Shown here: positions 37,364 through 50,500 of the stretch, piece by piece
How the letters are laid out: each line of letters opens with the position of its first letter
Position numbering within the stretch: position 1 is the stretch's first letter
Source of the DNA: Symsagittifera roscoffensis
Taxonomy: Eukaryota > Xenacoelomorpha > Acoela > Convolutidae
Direction: 5' to 3'
DNA: 64,000 bases
NCBI RefSeq assembly: GCF_963678635.1
Contig: NC_087068.1
Coordinates: 14,015,872 to 14,079,871, forward strand
Notes under the pieces: generated by a model
The model's input: the letters and a program-made list of their open reading frames with translations, nothing else
Told to the model about the DNA's origin: nothing
Databases searched by the model: none
Program-made: the position numbers and the translations under genes

Positions 37364-37723
37364 TTAAATTGTAGGACACCGTTGACCAAAATGTTCGTTA
37401 GACCAATCAAAAATTTGGAAGAGAAGACGCTTAGTTTTTTCTTCACAGCCTAGTTTAGTCTCGATAACATTGGCATGCTCTGGGGTATGTAAAGAAATCC
37501 TTACTCCGTTTATCATGAAAAACCCAGCGTTCTCGGTTGAACCAACCCGCACCAGTAATTGTTCAGATCCAGACACGGCATACAATTGACACGAACCAGA
37601 GTTTTCCAGTCTATATACGGACTCTTTATGTAATTCTGTCAGATAACAATAGAACGGATAGCAGAAAGCAAAAGACGTGAAATTGTTGTATAAAGAATTA
37701 GCTGGCTGTTGGTCAAGTAGCAT
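37364..37723 (-). CDS. unidentified 119-residue protein or terminal exon
   Basis: Open frame from ATG at 37723 to TAA at 37364 with balanced codon use, unlike the surrounding AT-rich DNA. The 3' part is the most protein-like (YRLENSGSCQLYAVSGSEQ, then FFMINGVRISLHTPEH). A CTGACAG at 37636 could be a splice acceptor, making 37364-37635 a terminal exon (phase 1) rather than the whole being one exon. No domain is recognised. It lies just upstream of array module M4 on the same strand. Confidence 0.4.
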   Translation of the reverse strand: MLLDQQPANSLYNNFTSFAFCYPFYCYLTELHKESVYRLENSGSCQLYAVSGSEQLLVRVGSTENAGFFMINGVRISLHTPEHANVIETKLGCEEKTKRLLFQIFDWSNEHFGQRCPTI

Positions 37724-38555
37724 GGAAAGCAGCGACTAGTTTTTTTTCCAAAAACAGTGCGTTTAGATAAATTCAAATTTCTTTCGTTGTTATTGGGTTT
37801 GGCAAAAAAACTACAACTAATCATGGTTTTAATAACAAAAATTAAAGACACTATTTGTAGCCTTAAATGAAAAAAACGAAGCAACTTTTTTCCCGCCTCA
37901 AGGTCGGAACATCACAGGAGTCTTAAAAAAACTGATACATTTCACTTTTTAGATCATATCTAATTTGCATTTTGTAAAGCATTTAAATAGTTACACAGCC
38001 TATAGCTACATATCCAAACTGAAAAGGAATATTTATTGTTCCGACATTTTGGGGAAAACAATGACAATAAAAAATTGACTCAAATCGTTAACTTAAAACA
38101 CTAACCAAATCAAAAAACTTAGATGTAGCTCTGTAAATGCCAAAATAGATTTGAGTTATCGCATCCATTCCAGAAACAAGTTTTTTTCACTATTTGCAAA
38201 ATGATTATTTGCAATTTTTAAAAAAAAAACATTCTGTTTTTGGTTCCGCAAGCGTTGCTGCTGGAGCAACAATAATTTTTGATTATTTGTCTATGGATTC
38301 CACAACTGCAAAAAGAATAAAATAAATGTAACATTTTGCAGAATACACGAGTACGCCTTGTTCAACCTTGTCGCCAAATCAGCAAACAGTTCCAAAACAC
38401 ACAGTTTGGCCTGGTGATATCAATTCTAGTTATAAAGCTTTATGCGCTTTTGAAGCAAGTTTACGGGTTTGTGAAGACCTGCCGGAGACGTTTCATATTG
38501 GTTTACTTTCAGAGGAGGCAGGGACGTTATGCTGCTGATCAAGTACCAGGAGCAA
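37724..38555. other. intergenic, no gene recognised
   Basis: AT-rich DNA with A/T runs; open frames on both strands lack domains. Confidence 0.4.
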
Positions 38556-39355
38556 TTTTTTAGAGGTGGGGGGGGGGGAGGGAGTTATAGCTTCCTCTCT
38601 ACCCTCACGCCCTCAGGGTTTTGACTCCATGGCCAACTTTCGCACTATTTTAAGACATCAATTTTGAGCTCGCGAAAAAAGCAATTTTTTGGTCAAAACC
38701 TTCCAAAAATTGGCTAAACATATATTTAATTGTTCGTTTTCCAAAAATTAATTTTCAATATAGAGTATCATCATATGAGAGACCTCCAAAAAAATTTGGT
38801 TGACCAAAATATAGGCCAATTCTCCCATTCAAGAAAATTTCAGATTACATTGCACAAATGTAAGTAACATTAGTTACAACATCTTTTTCGAAGAGCAAAA
38901 AAAATAACAAATGGCAAAGAATCTTAACAAATAAATCCGAGGCAATATGAAATTCATGAAAAAATTACGCGTCGCAGCTGTTTATATTTTAAACAGGCTG
39001 CTTTATGACAGAAAAATTTACATTCATTAGAAATTGGAAAAAAGCAGATGACATACAAAATGTTAAGTTTTGCTATTTCAGCTTCATAAAAACTAAAAAT
39101 GGTTAAAATTTGAAAAGCAAAGTAGATTTTTATTTAGTTCAAAAAAGGTCTTCGCTTTTGGTCTAAATTGCCAAGGAGCGGATCTAACTGAGGATAGTTT
39201 ATATGTAGCGCTAATCATGAAAGATACTCACAGGCAGGGTGGATCTAGAATATTCTCGAAGGGGAGAGGAGAGGATTTTCAAAAAAAATTTCGAAAATTT
39301 GGGTTGGAAGGAGGTCGGGTCACTGAGGGGAGGGGGCATCCGCCCCTGCTCACAG
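38556..39355. repeat. degenerate copies of the short interspersed family
   Basis: 38556-38830 is a degenerate reverse copy starting with a G-run (GGTGGGGGGGGG). 39230-39352 is a short piece with a GGTGGATCTAGAATATTCTC start and an inverted CATCCGCCCCTGCTC end, so two copy ends face each other. Between them nothing is recognised. Confidence 0.45.
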
Positions 39356-40165
39356 GTATGCTTGTATCTACAAGTCGAGAGGACTTCAGGCCAAACTTCA
39401 AAATTTTGAAGTGCATAAAAATGTTGCCGAAATGAGTACCATTGAGTTTTTGTGTGAGTGTAACAAATCTTTATTTATATACACAAGTTAGTTTTTTACG
39501 GGTTAATTCAGTTTTTTTTACTTAAGGTCCTTAAATCAATCTTGTTCTAAAATGCAAAAAATTTGAACTGATGAAGTCTGCTTAAACGAGTTTTCTAATC
39601 TCTCCATTGCTTTCTTTTTTAAAACAATGAAAAAGGTAATGGTAGCGCGAAATATGCATAAAACCGCGTTGGTCATTCGGATACGGATATCTATTATTAA
39701 ATAACAATAGTCTTCAACGAAACTACCCTTGGCATTGTGGGGCTCCGGCAGTGATGGTGCCCAGATATTACAAGATGGCTGGTTCAAACCGCACGGGCGC
39801 TGTACTGTGCAAAGGGATCTCTTGTTAGTAAGACGTAGATAACACGAGGCGCATTTCGAGGAATATTAAACAAATCAGTTGCAATTTCCTGATTTTTAAG
39901 GTCAAAACAAAAGTATTGACAGCCTCAGGAAGTTTAGCGATTAAGACTCTCAGCACAAGGAGAGTATCTTATGCTTCTATAAAAATCTATGATAGTTTGT
40001 GTAAACATTCAAAAACGTACGATTATGTTCTACGGGAAGACGGAATTCTAGTAAAAAACTAGTTTGATATCGAGATAGCAAGATCACCATTACTAATCTC
40101 ACAGCAATGTTAAGCAACACTGCTTATTAAACGCGAAAACTCAAACGACGTTGAAGTTTCACTCA
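39356..40165. other. intergenic, weak signals only
   Basis: A minus-strand open frame (39536-39787) has moderately protein-like composition but no ATG and no domain. A GGTTCAAACC near 39782 resembles a tRNA B box, but no cloverleaf forms. Confidence 0.35.
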
Positions 40166-40168
40166 TTA

Positions 40169-41463
40169 ACCGGGTTCACAAAAAATGCTTATCGTACAAT
40201 TTCCGTGTATGGAAAACATGTTTGTCGTACAATTTCGTAGAATTCCATAAAATAAAAAAATTCTACGATATTAGCACGACAAGCGTTGTTTCCATTAACG
40301 AAATTGTACAACAACCATTTTTTCCATCAATGAAATTGTACGATAAGCATTTTTTCCATCAATGGGATTGTTCAATAAACATTTTTTCCATCAATGGAAT
40401 TGTAAGAATAGCTTTTTTTTTCATCAACGGAATTGTATGACTAGCATTTTTTCCATCAATGGATTTGTTTTATTAGCAACTTTGAGGCTCTATTGACACA
40501 AAATCAACCCGTACATCGTGTTATCTATAAACAATGGATCACCTGAGAAAACTTTAGAGATTAAAACCTCTTTAACTGCGTTTTCCACAGAATCTCCAGA
40601 AGTTCGAGACAGCTGAAAGTTCCTTATTTTAATCCTAATGGAACAAAAAAGTTTACAAGACATTTTTCTTAAATAGAAATTGTTTGATAATCCATTTTTT
40701 ATGCTTGATTTTTTTTTTCAAAAAAAAGAACTCAAAATATCAAAAGCCTTTTTAAGTTAAAAAACCTGAAACTACTTTTAGTTTTTTTTTTTAAAAAATC
40801 GACTTCGATGGAAAAAACAATTATTATTATGAAATGTTCATAAATAAAAACCTTATGGTAAGCATTTTTGCTAAAATTTTGCGCGAAAAAAACTCATTCT
40901 TAACACAAACCCTGTTGTTAAGTTTAAAATACCCAAAGAACTATTTCAGGAAAAAAAAAGTTTTTTAAATTTTGTTTCGATGGAAAAAATGCTTATTATA
41001 AAATTTTCATACATGAAAATTGTATGATAAGTATTTTTTTGTTAACTTTTTTGAGCGAAAAAAAAAACATTTTTTTTTCTGAGAAAAAAATTCATTCGTA
41101 ACACGAACGACGTTAATAACTTTAAAATACCCTTAAAAATTTTTTAAGATTAGTTTGAAAGTTTTACTTCGGCAAAAATAATGCTTATTATAATATTATC
41201 ATAAATGGAAATTGTAGGATGACATTTTTTTTTCTCGATTTTTTTGTGTGAAAAAACTCATTCCCATCAAAAATTGGCGTAATTAAGTTTAAAACACCTT
41301 GAAAACATTTTCTAGGCTTTTTTGAAAACTTTAATATTGGTTGAAAAAAAATGCTTATTATAAAATTTTTGTGAATGGAAACTGTACGATAAGCATTTTT
41401 TCCATAGACTCCGTGAACGGAATTGTACGATAAGCATTTTCGGTCTATGGAGGTCAACCCGGG
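40169..41463. mobile_element. fold-back-type DNA transposon without coding sequence
   Basis: Ends are inverted: the left end reads CCGGGTTCAC, then AATGCTTATCGTACAATTTC; the right end read in reverse is CCCGGGTTGACC, then AATGCTTATCGTACAATTCC. Behind the left end lies an array of about 32-46-bp units of TTTTTTCCATCAATGGAATTG plus variants of ACGATAAGCA (40190-40480). Further in are four longer units of about 170-195 bp starting GATGGAAAAAATGCTTATTA (about 40805, 40976, 41170, 41335). No transposase is visible, so it is non-autonomous. Confidence 0.6.
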
Positions 41464-42306
41464 TTTTGGAGACGTACCTGTATCTGAGACCGAACTGCGA
41501 GAATTATCAAGGTTTCAAAACACTTTCTAACACTTAAAATTGCAAAATGGCCAGTTGGTTTCTCAGACACTGGCCGAGAAACTTAATAACAAAAGCAAAT
41601 AAGCAACAAGGATAGCCAGTTACTGTGCAATTAGCACTGAATGATCTGATTATATTCTTTCGAAAACTACGGCTTAGAAAGTTTTTTTTCTAAATTCTGC
41701 AGTTTTTTCAGCTAGTGATAAAAGGATCTGACGTAAAAATATAACTTATGCATATTAGACAGTCAGATTAATATAGGCAAATCGGACAAAATTTTTGTAG
41801 AAAATTGGTTAAAAAAAAAGAAAATATTTCAGAAAAAAAAGAATTTTTTGAAAATTTTGGTTCCCAACATTAATCTAAAAAAACTCCAAAAACTAATTTT
41901 ACCTGCTTAAAATTAAGTTTTCAGCTCTTAATTTAGGTATAATTCAGCTGTTGTAAGCCTGATAGCTTGCTTTATTGGCTCGAATTAAGACAAAAAACAA
42001 ACATTTCAACCGGTTTTTTCGACACTGGGAAAATTTTTAGGAATTTTTTTAATGTGGTTCGAATCACGACTGAAAGGGCTTTAATAGGATATATACCCAA
42101 CCCAGTGCAAAGATTATTTGTGGTACGTGATTTTGCGTGAAGAAAAAACTAAAACACACCCAAAAACAAAATTGCTTCCCATTTTAAATAATCAGAACAA
42201 AAAAAGCCGAAACACTAAAATCACAACCCCAGTTTAAAACCTTGAACATCAATTAAAACCGCAGGTCAAATCACATCCACAGAGTTGCTGTAATTTGAAC
42301 ATAGCA
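41464..42306. other. intergenic, no gene recognised
   Basis: AT-rich, with no domain-bearing frame or repeat recognised. Confidence 0.4.
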
Positions 42307-42708
42307 CTTATTGGCATCATCGCCAGCCTGAAAATACACGAGGAAAGCTGCATCGAAGATGGGAACGATCAGTTTTATAGCTAGTATACGTCAAGGGGAG
42401 AAAAAGAGAAGAGAAATTAAATCAGAACAAAATAGTACTCTTTTCACAAAATCTCATTTTATAACCTTAAGAGAACATTTTCGAGTCTACTTAACAATCA
42501 CTATGAGTCTACTATGATTGTTAAGTAGACTCGAAAATGTTCTCTTAAGGTTATAAAATGAGATTTTGTGAAAAGAGTACTATTTTGTTCTGATTTAATT
42601 TCTCTTCTCTTTTTCTCCCCTTGACGTATACTAGCTATAAAACTGATCGTTCCCATCTTCGATGCAGCTTTCCTCGTGTATTTTCAGGCTGGCGATGATG
42701 CCAATAAG
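42307..42708. repeat. perfect palindrome, 194-bp arms, 14-bp spacer
   Basis: Bases 42307-42500 are, by eye, the exact reverse complement of 42515-42708. The following bases (42708-42725, AACATTTTCGAGTCTAC) repeat a piece inside the left arm (near 42475). That pattern fits a template-switch or fold-back event at this site, biological or from sequencing. Confidence 0.9.
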
Positions 42709-42914
42709 AACATTTTCGAGTCTACCTATTTTTGAGACCCTCATAAAAGTATAACTGATTATTATTCTTACTTGTGAAACCTGCTTACTCTCATACCATC
42801 AAAAAAAAATGTAATTTTTGCAGAGAGGCCTTCGGTATCTTTTTACGACAGAATTCTGGCTGAGTAGCCGTATTAACTTTACATGTTCCAAACGTTCGGA
42901 CGCTATTTTCCCTT

Positions 42915-43215
42915 AGGGATTCGACCCCCTGCCGACCCAAAGGGTCCCCCCTTCGGTACTTTTTAAGAAATCTATTTTGGCCGACCGAGCCTAAAATTTT
43001 TCTAAAGGCGCCTTTGGCGCCAATATACTAACTTTCAGGGGGAGGGCGCGCCAAAAAAAAAGCAATTTTTTTGTCAAAATTTTCCAAAAAGTGCCCAAAA
43101 ACGGCGTCTTTTCACTGCTTTAGGAGAGCTCGGAAAATGAATTTTGATAGACCTAAAAAAAGGTAGTCAACGGCGTCTCGAAGCAAATTTTACAAACGCC
43201 GTCTCGTAAAATTCT
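42915..43215 (-). repeat. short interspersed element, reverse copy
   Basis: Begins ATTCGACCCCCTGCCGACCC and contains CCTTTGGCGCCAATAT; same family as 803-1130. Confidence 0.6.
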
Positions 43216-43440
43216 TGAAGAAATTTTTGCCTTAAATTGGTATTTATATATAAGGCAATATATAAATAGTGTTTTGGCAGAGTTCGGACAAAGCTAGTTT
43301 GGTGTTTGTACTAAAGTCGTCAAAATATCCGAAAATTTTCTGGAACTTCCGAAAATTCCAGCGCACGCCAAAGTAATGGATAGTTCATTAGACTCATTCT
43401 AAGCCTTCATTAAAAAGTCGATGACCTTGTATACTAATCA

Positions 43441-43592
43441 ATTCCTGGTGATCACACCTGCTTAAATCTACTGATTGGTCTCTTCAACGGCAATGAGGTG
43501 TCAATTAAAAGATTAAATTCCTGGTGATCACACCTGCTTAAATCTACTGATTGGTCTCTTCAACGGCAATGAGGTGTCAATTAAAAAAAGAT
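43441..43592. repeat. 76-bp direct tandem duplication
   Basis: ATTCCTGGTGATCACACCTG and the following sequence occur twice in a row with period 76 and no visible mismatch in the shared part. Confidence 0.85.
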
Positions 43593-43599
43593 TAGGTCA

Positions 43600-44100
43600 A
43601 CCAAAGTAATTTTCCGCGCACTGCCAGATCACTCTAATGACCCTATTTTGACCAAAAAAAATATACGATGCAGACAAATTTGAAAAAAAAAACAGGTCAA
43701 ACCTGGCATTTTGACCAAAAAATTGCGTTTTTCGGCGCGCGCTTCCCTTCAAAATAGTTATCTATTGGCACCCCGCACTGGAGTTCCATGGATAATAATC
43801 GATTATATTGTCATTTTATAGTCAGTATCTATAAAATTACAAAAATAATCGATTATAATCCATCAAAATCTGCAACAATTTGCAAAAATAATCGATCATA
43901 ATGACATTATTTCAGACAACAATTTTCATTATAATCGATTATAATCTATAGCACTCCGTTGCGGGACCCAAGGCGCTTTTAAAAACGTTTTAGGGTGTCG
44001 GCTATAAAAAGATTTCATAAAATAATGCCAAAGTAGGGACTCTTTGGTCGGTGAGGGGGTCAAATCCTAAGGAGAGGCGCCCCCTTAAATCCACCCCTGC
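43600..44100 (+). repeat. short interspersed element interrupted by a MITE
   Basis: Left part runs to TTATCTATTGGCA and the right part resumes at ACCCAAGGCGCTTTT, ending AATCCACCCCTG. The intervening DNA is the MITE at 43771-43966. Confidence 0.5.
43771..43966. mobile_element. MITE with about 36-bp inverted ends
   Basis: Left end CCCCGCACTGGAGTTCCATG through AATCGATTATA matches the reversed right end CCCGCAACGGAGTGCTATAG through AATCGATTATA with a few mismatches. Internal AATCGATTATAAT motifs repeat. About 196 bp, no coding. Confidence 0.65.
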
Positions 44101-44561
44101 CCATATGCATTTTCATTTACAAATTGATAAATTTTGTATGAAATTTCGGCACAATATGAATTAACTAAATCATGATAATGAATTTTCACTCCGGGCTTAA
44201 ATGTTAGCTAATAAAAAAAATTCATGTCACTTCATTACCAGCACACTCACGCCTTCGATTCTGGACCAAATATAGTTTACAAAAACGCCTTTTTAGTGAT
44301 ACGACAATAATCATACGATTTGACTAATTAGCAGCAATAGGTGCGTTGAGTCGCAAATACCAATACATCAAAAAATTGAACAGTTTTTCACATCTGAAGC
44401 TAAAATGATTTGATTATAAACAGACTGTTTGAAAGTAACTAATTCTTAGTTTAACTAAAACAATTTTTATCATAAGACAATTGTTTTTGAAAAATGTACG
44501 ATGTAAGCTGATTACTATAAGCTCTTACAAATCAAGCATTGTGTAATTGGACACAAAAATA
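44101..44561. other. upstream region of the lectin/FN3 gene
   Basis: AT-rich, no recognised promoter element; presumed to contain the 5' UTR and promoter. Confidence 0.35.
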
Positions 44562-47500
44562 ATGCATACCAAAATATTTGTGTTCATTTTGCTCCCCTGT
44601 TTGGCTTTTTGTAGTCTGACTCTTAACTACAGCACCCCTTTTTGCCTTACATCGGGGGGAACTTTTCAACCCAACTGTCCATCATTTTCGTTTAGCAACA
44701 TCGAAGAGGTATTTATCGGCCGCTCATTTCCAGGTATTTGTGGCTTCGAGGAAGGAGACGAGGAATCGTGCAACTATGATGAGGAAAATTTGGACACCCA
44801 AATAGAAAATCTTAAATATGAGATTTACTCTAACTGCCATCACAAACAATCATGCAGTGTGTTTTTGCCAGGTGTTGCTACTGAATTTTGTGAGCAAACA
44901 GCCTACGTTCAGATAGCCTACTACTGCTGGACTGAAAACGATATCATTGGAACCCAATTTCAAATCAGCCGTCAGTTTGGCGGTAATGCTTGTTTTCTGC
45001 CAAGTGAGAATTCGGTCAGCTGTTCTGAAGGAACAACAGTCAACTTCGAGGAAATTATTGCACAGGTGTACCAATCGGACGACTGTAGCGGTACGCCGAT
45101 TTGTACTGTTAACTCGACTGCTCCGAGCACGTTAGTTCCGATCATCGAAAACTGTATGGGCAAGCAGAGTTGCTCATTTGTTGAGACTTTTCAGGGCGAT
45201 TCTCATGAAGTTTTGGGGTGCAATGGAATATCTCTCAGTGAGTTAATTTGCGGAAATTTACATGTTTTTTATCGAAAAAAAGTGTTATTGTGATATACTA
45301 ACACACTTGCAATACTACCAGCAGCTAGCTTTCGTACATAACTAAATAGCTACAAACATTACTCATTTTATATGGGTGAGACCGTCAAGTTTTCCTAAAA
45401 AAGCTCAAAAACAGCCTTTTACCTGTTTTTTTTTCTGTCAAAATTTCGGTCAAAATAGGGTCTTTATAATGCTCAGGACCGCTCGGAAAATCAATTTACT
45501 CGATCTTAAAAAAATGGTCGACAAAATTTGCGAAGATTTTTGAAAATCCGCCCCTCCCCCTCGAGAAAATTATAGGTCCACCCTTGGTAGCAAACGGTTC
45601 ATAATAGGCGAGGAACTAAGATCTCTAAAAGTTCGATTTTTTTTTTGGGGGGGGGGGGGGGAGCGTATTATCCACAAAAAAGTCAAAACTTTGTCGAATT
45701 TTTTACGGTTGACCAAAATTAATTTTCCAAGCTCTCCCAAAACACTATGAAAACACACTTTTTTGACAAAAACTTCTACACGGCAAGCAAATTCAGAAAA
45801 ACGTATCAAAAAGATTTTAAAATGGGCATTTTTGGTAAGATTAGATGTGAAACGGCTTTAGTCCGCAATTTTCAAGGTCAAGCTTAAGCTATTGCGACCA
45901 ATGTTATTTGACGACCTGTCAATCTTTTAGCGCTGGACTAAATTTGCATGCAAACTTAGAACTCGTCGATTGTTGAAAATTTTTAGTCGAATCAATCCAT
46001 TCGATTATGATTCCGTATAATTGTGTGACCAAGTTTCAATCTATCTGTACCAAATCATCCCAACTAGTTACTTTTATCAATTTAGTAGCTTAAGCAAGAG
46101 CTTCCAGTATAATTTTCAGGGGTATCGCATAGAACCAAAAATTGCGTTTTTCAACGCGTTCAAAAGTAGAATATTTTGGCATCGCACGCGCCATAGGAAA
46201 CATTTTAGGATGGTCTGTCAGCTAAAAAAAATGATATCGTGCAGCATTGCCAGGAATCTAGAGGCCTCTGGGTGGTCAAGGGGTCAAGACACAACAGAGG
46301 TCGCGACCCACCGCCCCCGTAAATCTGCAACTGGTTCATAAATAGATTTTTTACATATGCGGGTTAAGCTATCCACTTCGAAGTTTTTTTTCTAGTGATT
46401 TCACTTTTTGTAATTTTTAAGATCAACGATAAAAATGGTCGATAAATCTGTGTTATTTACACAGCAACTGGCCTACCGGCTACCCTTGCTAGATAATTGG
46501 AGGTCCATAAACTAATTAAAAAGTACTTTCTCTTCCTTACAAATTGTAATCAGGAGTGAAAAAGTTTTTGAAGATGAAACTCTCGTTTCAGGAAATGCTG
46601 GAAGCGTAAGTCGCTCTCGTATCTCCGCCATGTGTGAGGGGGAATTCAACATTGTCGAAGATAGAATATCAACCAATGATATGTGCATTGGGGTGGGCAT
46701 AATGTTGGAACCCATCTACTTAGAGGGAAGAGTAGAGGGGAGCAAATGTTACCGGGAGTACGTTGACTGTCAAGGAGAAGAAGTTCAGAGTAAATTGATT
46801 TTTTAAATTTCAGATACAAAAAGACTGCTCGTATCAGAGCGACCCCGTAATTTTTCCGACTGCCCTTCAAAATCTATGATTTATTATGTAGTGTTCGATT
46901 TTTAAAACACCCGGACTGAGCTCTTATTGAAAACAAGCGATAAAAAGAGAAAAAAACAGCGATCGCCATCGATAAATTATCGCTGTTCATTGCCACAGTA
47001 GCAAATTTTTTCGATAAATTATCGCTAATTTGGCTTATTTTCAGCAATGAAACAGCAATAAAAAAATCTGACAAAACGAGCAAAAATTGTGCTCTAACAG
47101 TTGTTCGACCCCCCAGCCATTAGTATTGTAGACATGCATGCTATTTCTGCGCTATCACTCCTTCGCTGAAATCAAGCTAAAGGGCTCATCAACTAAAACT
47201 CTCATTTGAAAGCTACTAGAATGAGTTGAAACTTCTTAAGTTTTAGCGATGATTTTTTACGGAATATCGCAGATTTTGCTATGCATGAAACATCACAGAA
47301 TTATACATGAATCAGAGCTGGAAAATAGCAATCACTGTGACACTACAGAAAAAGTGATAATTAACAGTGGGACTTCAACCCGGGCAATTCCTTCACACGC
47401 TATTTGAATTACAAAGTGATATATTTAGCATACGGTGAAGTATTAACTGGAACAACTTGCATGCCTCTGTTCTGTTGCAACGAACTTTGAGCTGGACTGA

Positions 47501-50500
47501 ATAGTGGCGCACCTGAAGGTGCAAACTGCTCGTATATCAACTAAGTGTTCCGATTTTACTGAAAAGTCAATTTAAAACAATTTTGGTTGAAAAACCGACG
47601 AAATGATCAAAGAATTTTTTCTTTCTTGTTCCAACTTTCGTAACAAAAGAGAAAAAAGTCAAATTGTGTTTTGTAAATTGCAAGTGGACTCCGCAACAAG
47701 GGCGCTTCTTTTCTCATCTTTCAATCTTTCTTTTTCTTTTTAGCATCTTTTCTTTTCCGAAAAACTTTTCCTGACAAATTTTTACCATGTTTAAAGACTT
47801 GTCTCCGGAATCTGGGAACATACAGAAACAAAAATGTGCGCCTATCAGAAACAAAAATGTGCGCCTATCCAGTGCACAAATTGGCCTTGTGATATGGCTT
47901 TTTAAATAGCCATTTTTGAGACTATTCAAAAATTTTTGGCGTCCTAAGCTGAAAATTTAAAAGAACATTTTTCATGCAAGTTCTAATAGTTTAAACATTG
48001 CCATTTTGTCCATTGGGACAATTATTGCGCGATAGGTTTCGACCTATCAACGCGTAAGCGGAGATGTAATTCGCCTTAGAAATCGTTCCAAATTGGTTGA
48101 AGAAAGCTTTTTGCCCGTTTTGATTTGTTACTAGGAATGAAAAATATCATTTCGTAGTTATATGCAGTAAGGGGAGATGATTTTCTCGAAACAACTTGAA
48201 TTTTATTTTTTTTTTCATTTTATTTTCTATTCTTTATTTTTTTCATGTTATTACTGCTTCATAGACCTTAAAAAGCAATTGCAACACTCAGGGCTTTGCC
48301 ATGATACGAGCAGTTTTGTTCAGTTAGAGCCTCACGCAATAATGTGATTTAGAAAAGGATGTATTAGCGTCTTGTATCCTAATAATACGACCAATTGACT
48401 AGCCTCAACTTTATTTTTTGGAACGCATTAATCCGCCGCTTACGCATGTTATTAGAACAAAAAATGATCAAGGTGAAATATTTTTTTTTGTATTTGAGCT
48501 CAGAGCAACAAACAAATTCCGTCGGAAGTTTTAGTTAAAGGTCGAAAAATGACTGAATAAAAACAAGACTCCTCGTATCAGGGAAAAACTTTGAACATTC
48601 TGAATGCCCTCATTTGGTCTCAAAATAATTTTTGATAGATTTAAAATTGTGAAACTTAAGAGTTTTAGGCTGTTTATATTACATTTGAAGTTTTAAACAG
48701 GCTGATACAAAAATCAGCCTGTTTAAAAGGCAATCAGAAAATACTAAGCATTTTTCGGCCGATAATATCATTAATTTGCCTCAATTCACTTTTAGAACGT
48801 AATTTTCCTTGTGTAAAGTATAAGACGAGCAGCTTCGACAGACTATGGTAGGTTACTTTTGAGGCTGCTCCCATGCAGATCAAGGGATTGATCCCCTGAT
48901 GGAGGAGAGTTTTGTGAAATTGTTCTGAATACAAAAAAAACCCCGAGCATACACATCCCTACTTTCTTCGAAAGTCGAAACAAAAACAATCCCAAGCATA
49001 AATATTCCGCACTTTCTTCGAAAATTGCAACAAAAATTGAAACTTATCTGGACAAAACACCCAAGCACAAATAGTCCGAGCACAATAAAAATTGGAACAA
49101 AATGAATTTTTAACTATTTTTTGGACCTTCTTTGAACATTTAAAAAAATAATACCAAGAATTTTGAATGCTCCGAGCACAATAAATATTGGAACAAAATG
49201 AAGTTTTAACTATTTTTTGGTCCTTCTTTGAACATTAAAAAAATTAATACCAAGAATTTTGAATGTTCTTTGCCAAAAACCTATTACCAGCCAATCAATA
49301 CCTTCATAAATTACATTTTTATTTTAATAGTGCTAGCTTTAAAATTGTTGTTCAAACTCTCAAAAAAATGACGGAATACTCGTGATCGGTCTGTTTTTTT
49401 CTTCACACCAACTTCACTTTTTAGCTAACCAATTTTCCAAAGTGTTCCGATTTTACTGAAAAGTCAATTTAAAACAATTTTGGTTGAAAAACCGACGAAA
49501 CGATCAAAGAATTTTTTCTTTCTTGTTCCAACTTTCGTAACAAAAGAGAAAAAAGTCAAATTGTGTTTTGTAAATTGCAACTGGACTCCGCAACAAGGGC
49601 GCTTCTTTTCTCATCTTTCAATCTTTCTTTTTCTTTTTAGCATCTTCTCTTTTCCGAAAAACTTTTCCTGACAAATTTTTACCATGTTTAAAGACTTTTC
49701 TCTGGAATCTGGGGACATACAGAAACAAAAATGTGCGCCTATCCAGTGCACAAATTGGCCTTGTCATATGGCTTTTTAAATAGCCATTTCTGAGACTTTT
49801 CAAAAATTTTTGGCGTCCTAAGCTGAAAATTTAAAAGACGATTTTTTCACGCAAGTTCTAATAGTTTAAACGTTGCCATTTTGTCCATTGGGACAATTAA
49901 TGCGCGATAGGTTTCGACCTATCAACGCGTAAGCGGAGATGTAATTCGTCTTAGAAATCGTTCCAAATTGGTTGAAGAAAGCTTTTTGCACGTTTTGATT
50001 TGTTACTAGGAATGAAATATATCATTTCGTAGTTATATGCCGTAAGGGGAGATGATTTTCTCGAAACAACTTGAATTTTGTTTTTTTTTTTCATTTTATT
50101 TTCTATTCTTTATTTTTTCATGTTATTACTGCTTCATAGACCTTAAAAAGCAATTGCAACACTCAGGGCTTTGCCATGATACGAGCAGTTTTGTTCAGTT
50201 AGAGCCTCACGCAATAATGTGATTTAGAAAAGGATGTATTAGCGTCTTGTATCCTAATAATACGACCAATTGACTAGCCTCAACTTTATTTTTTGGAACG
50301 CATTAATCCGCCGCTTACGCATGTTATTAGAACGAAAAATGATCAAGGTGAAATATTTTTTTTTTGTATTTGAGCTCAGAGCAACAAACAAATTCCGTCG
50401 AAAGTTTTAGTTATAAGGTCGAAAAATGACTGAATAAAAACAAGACTCCTCGTATCAGGGAAAAACTTTGAACATTCTGAATGCCCTTCATTTGGTCTCA

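Noticed and set aside
38336-38563. Plus-strand ORF ending in a G-run
   Set aside because: A TTTTGCAG acceptor precedes it, but the peptide is low in protein-like features and runs into an interspersed repeat.
39720-39800. Possible tRNA, from GGTTCAAACC and TGGTGCCCAG
   Set aside because: The T stem pairs only partly and no acceptor or anticodon stem can be drawn.
48734-49083. Minus-strand ORFs in the 1.9-kb duplication
   Set aside because: Conserved in both copies only because the duplication is recent; no recognised domain.
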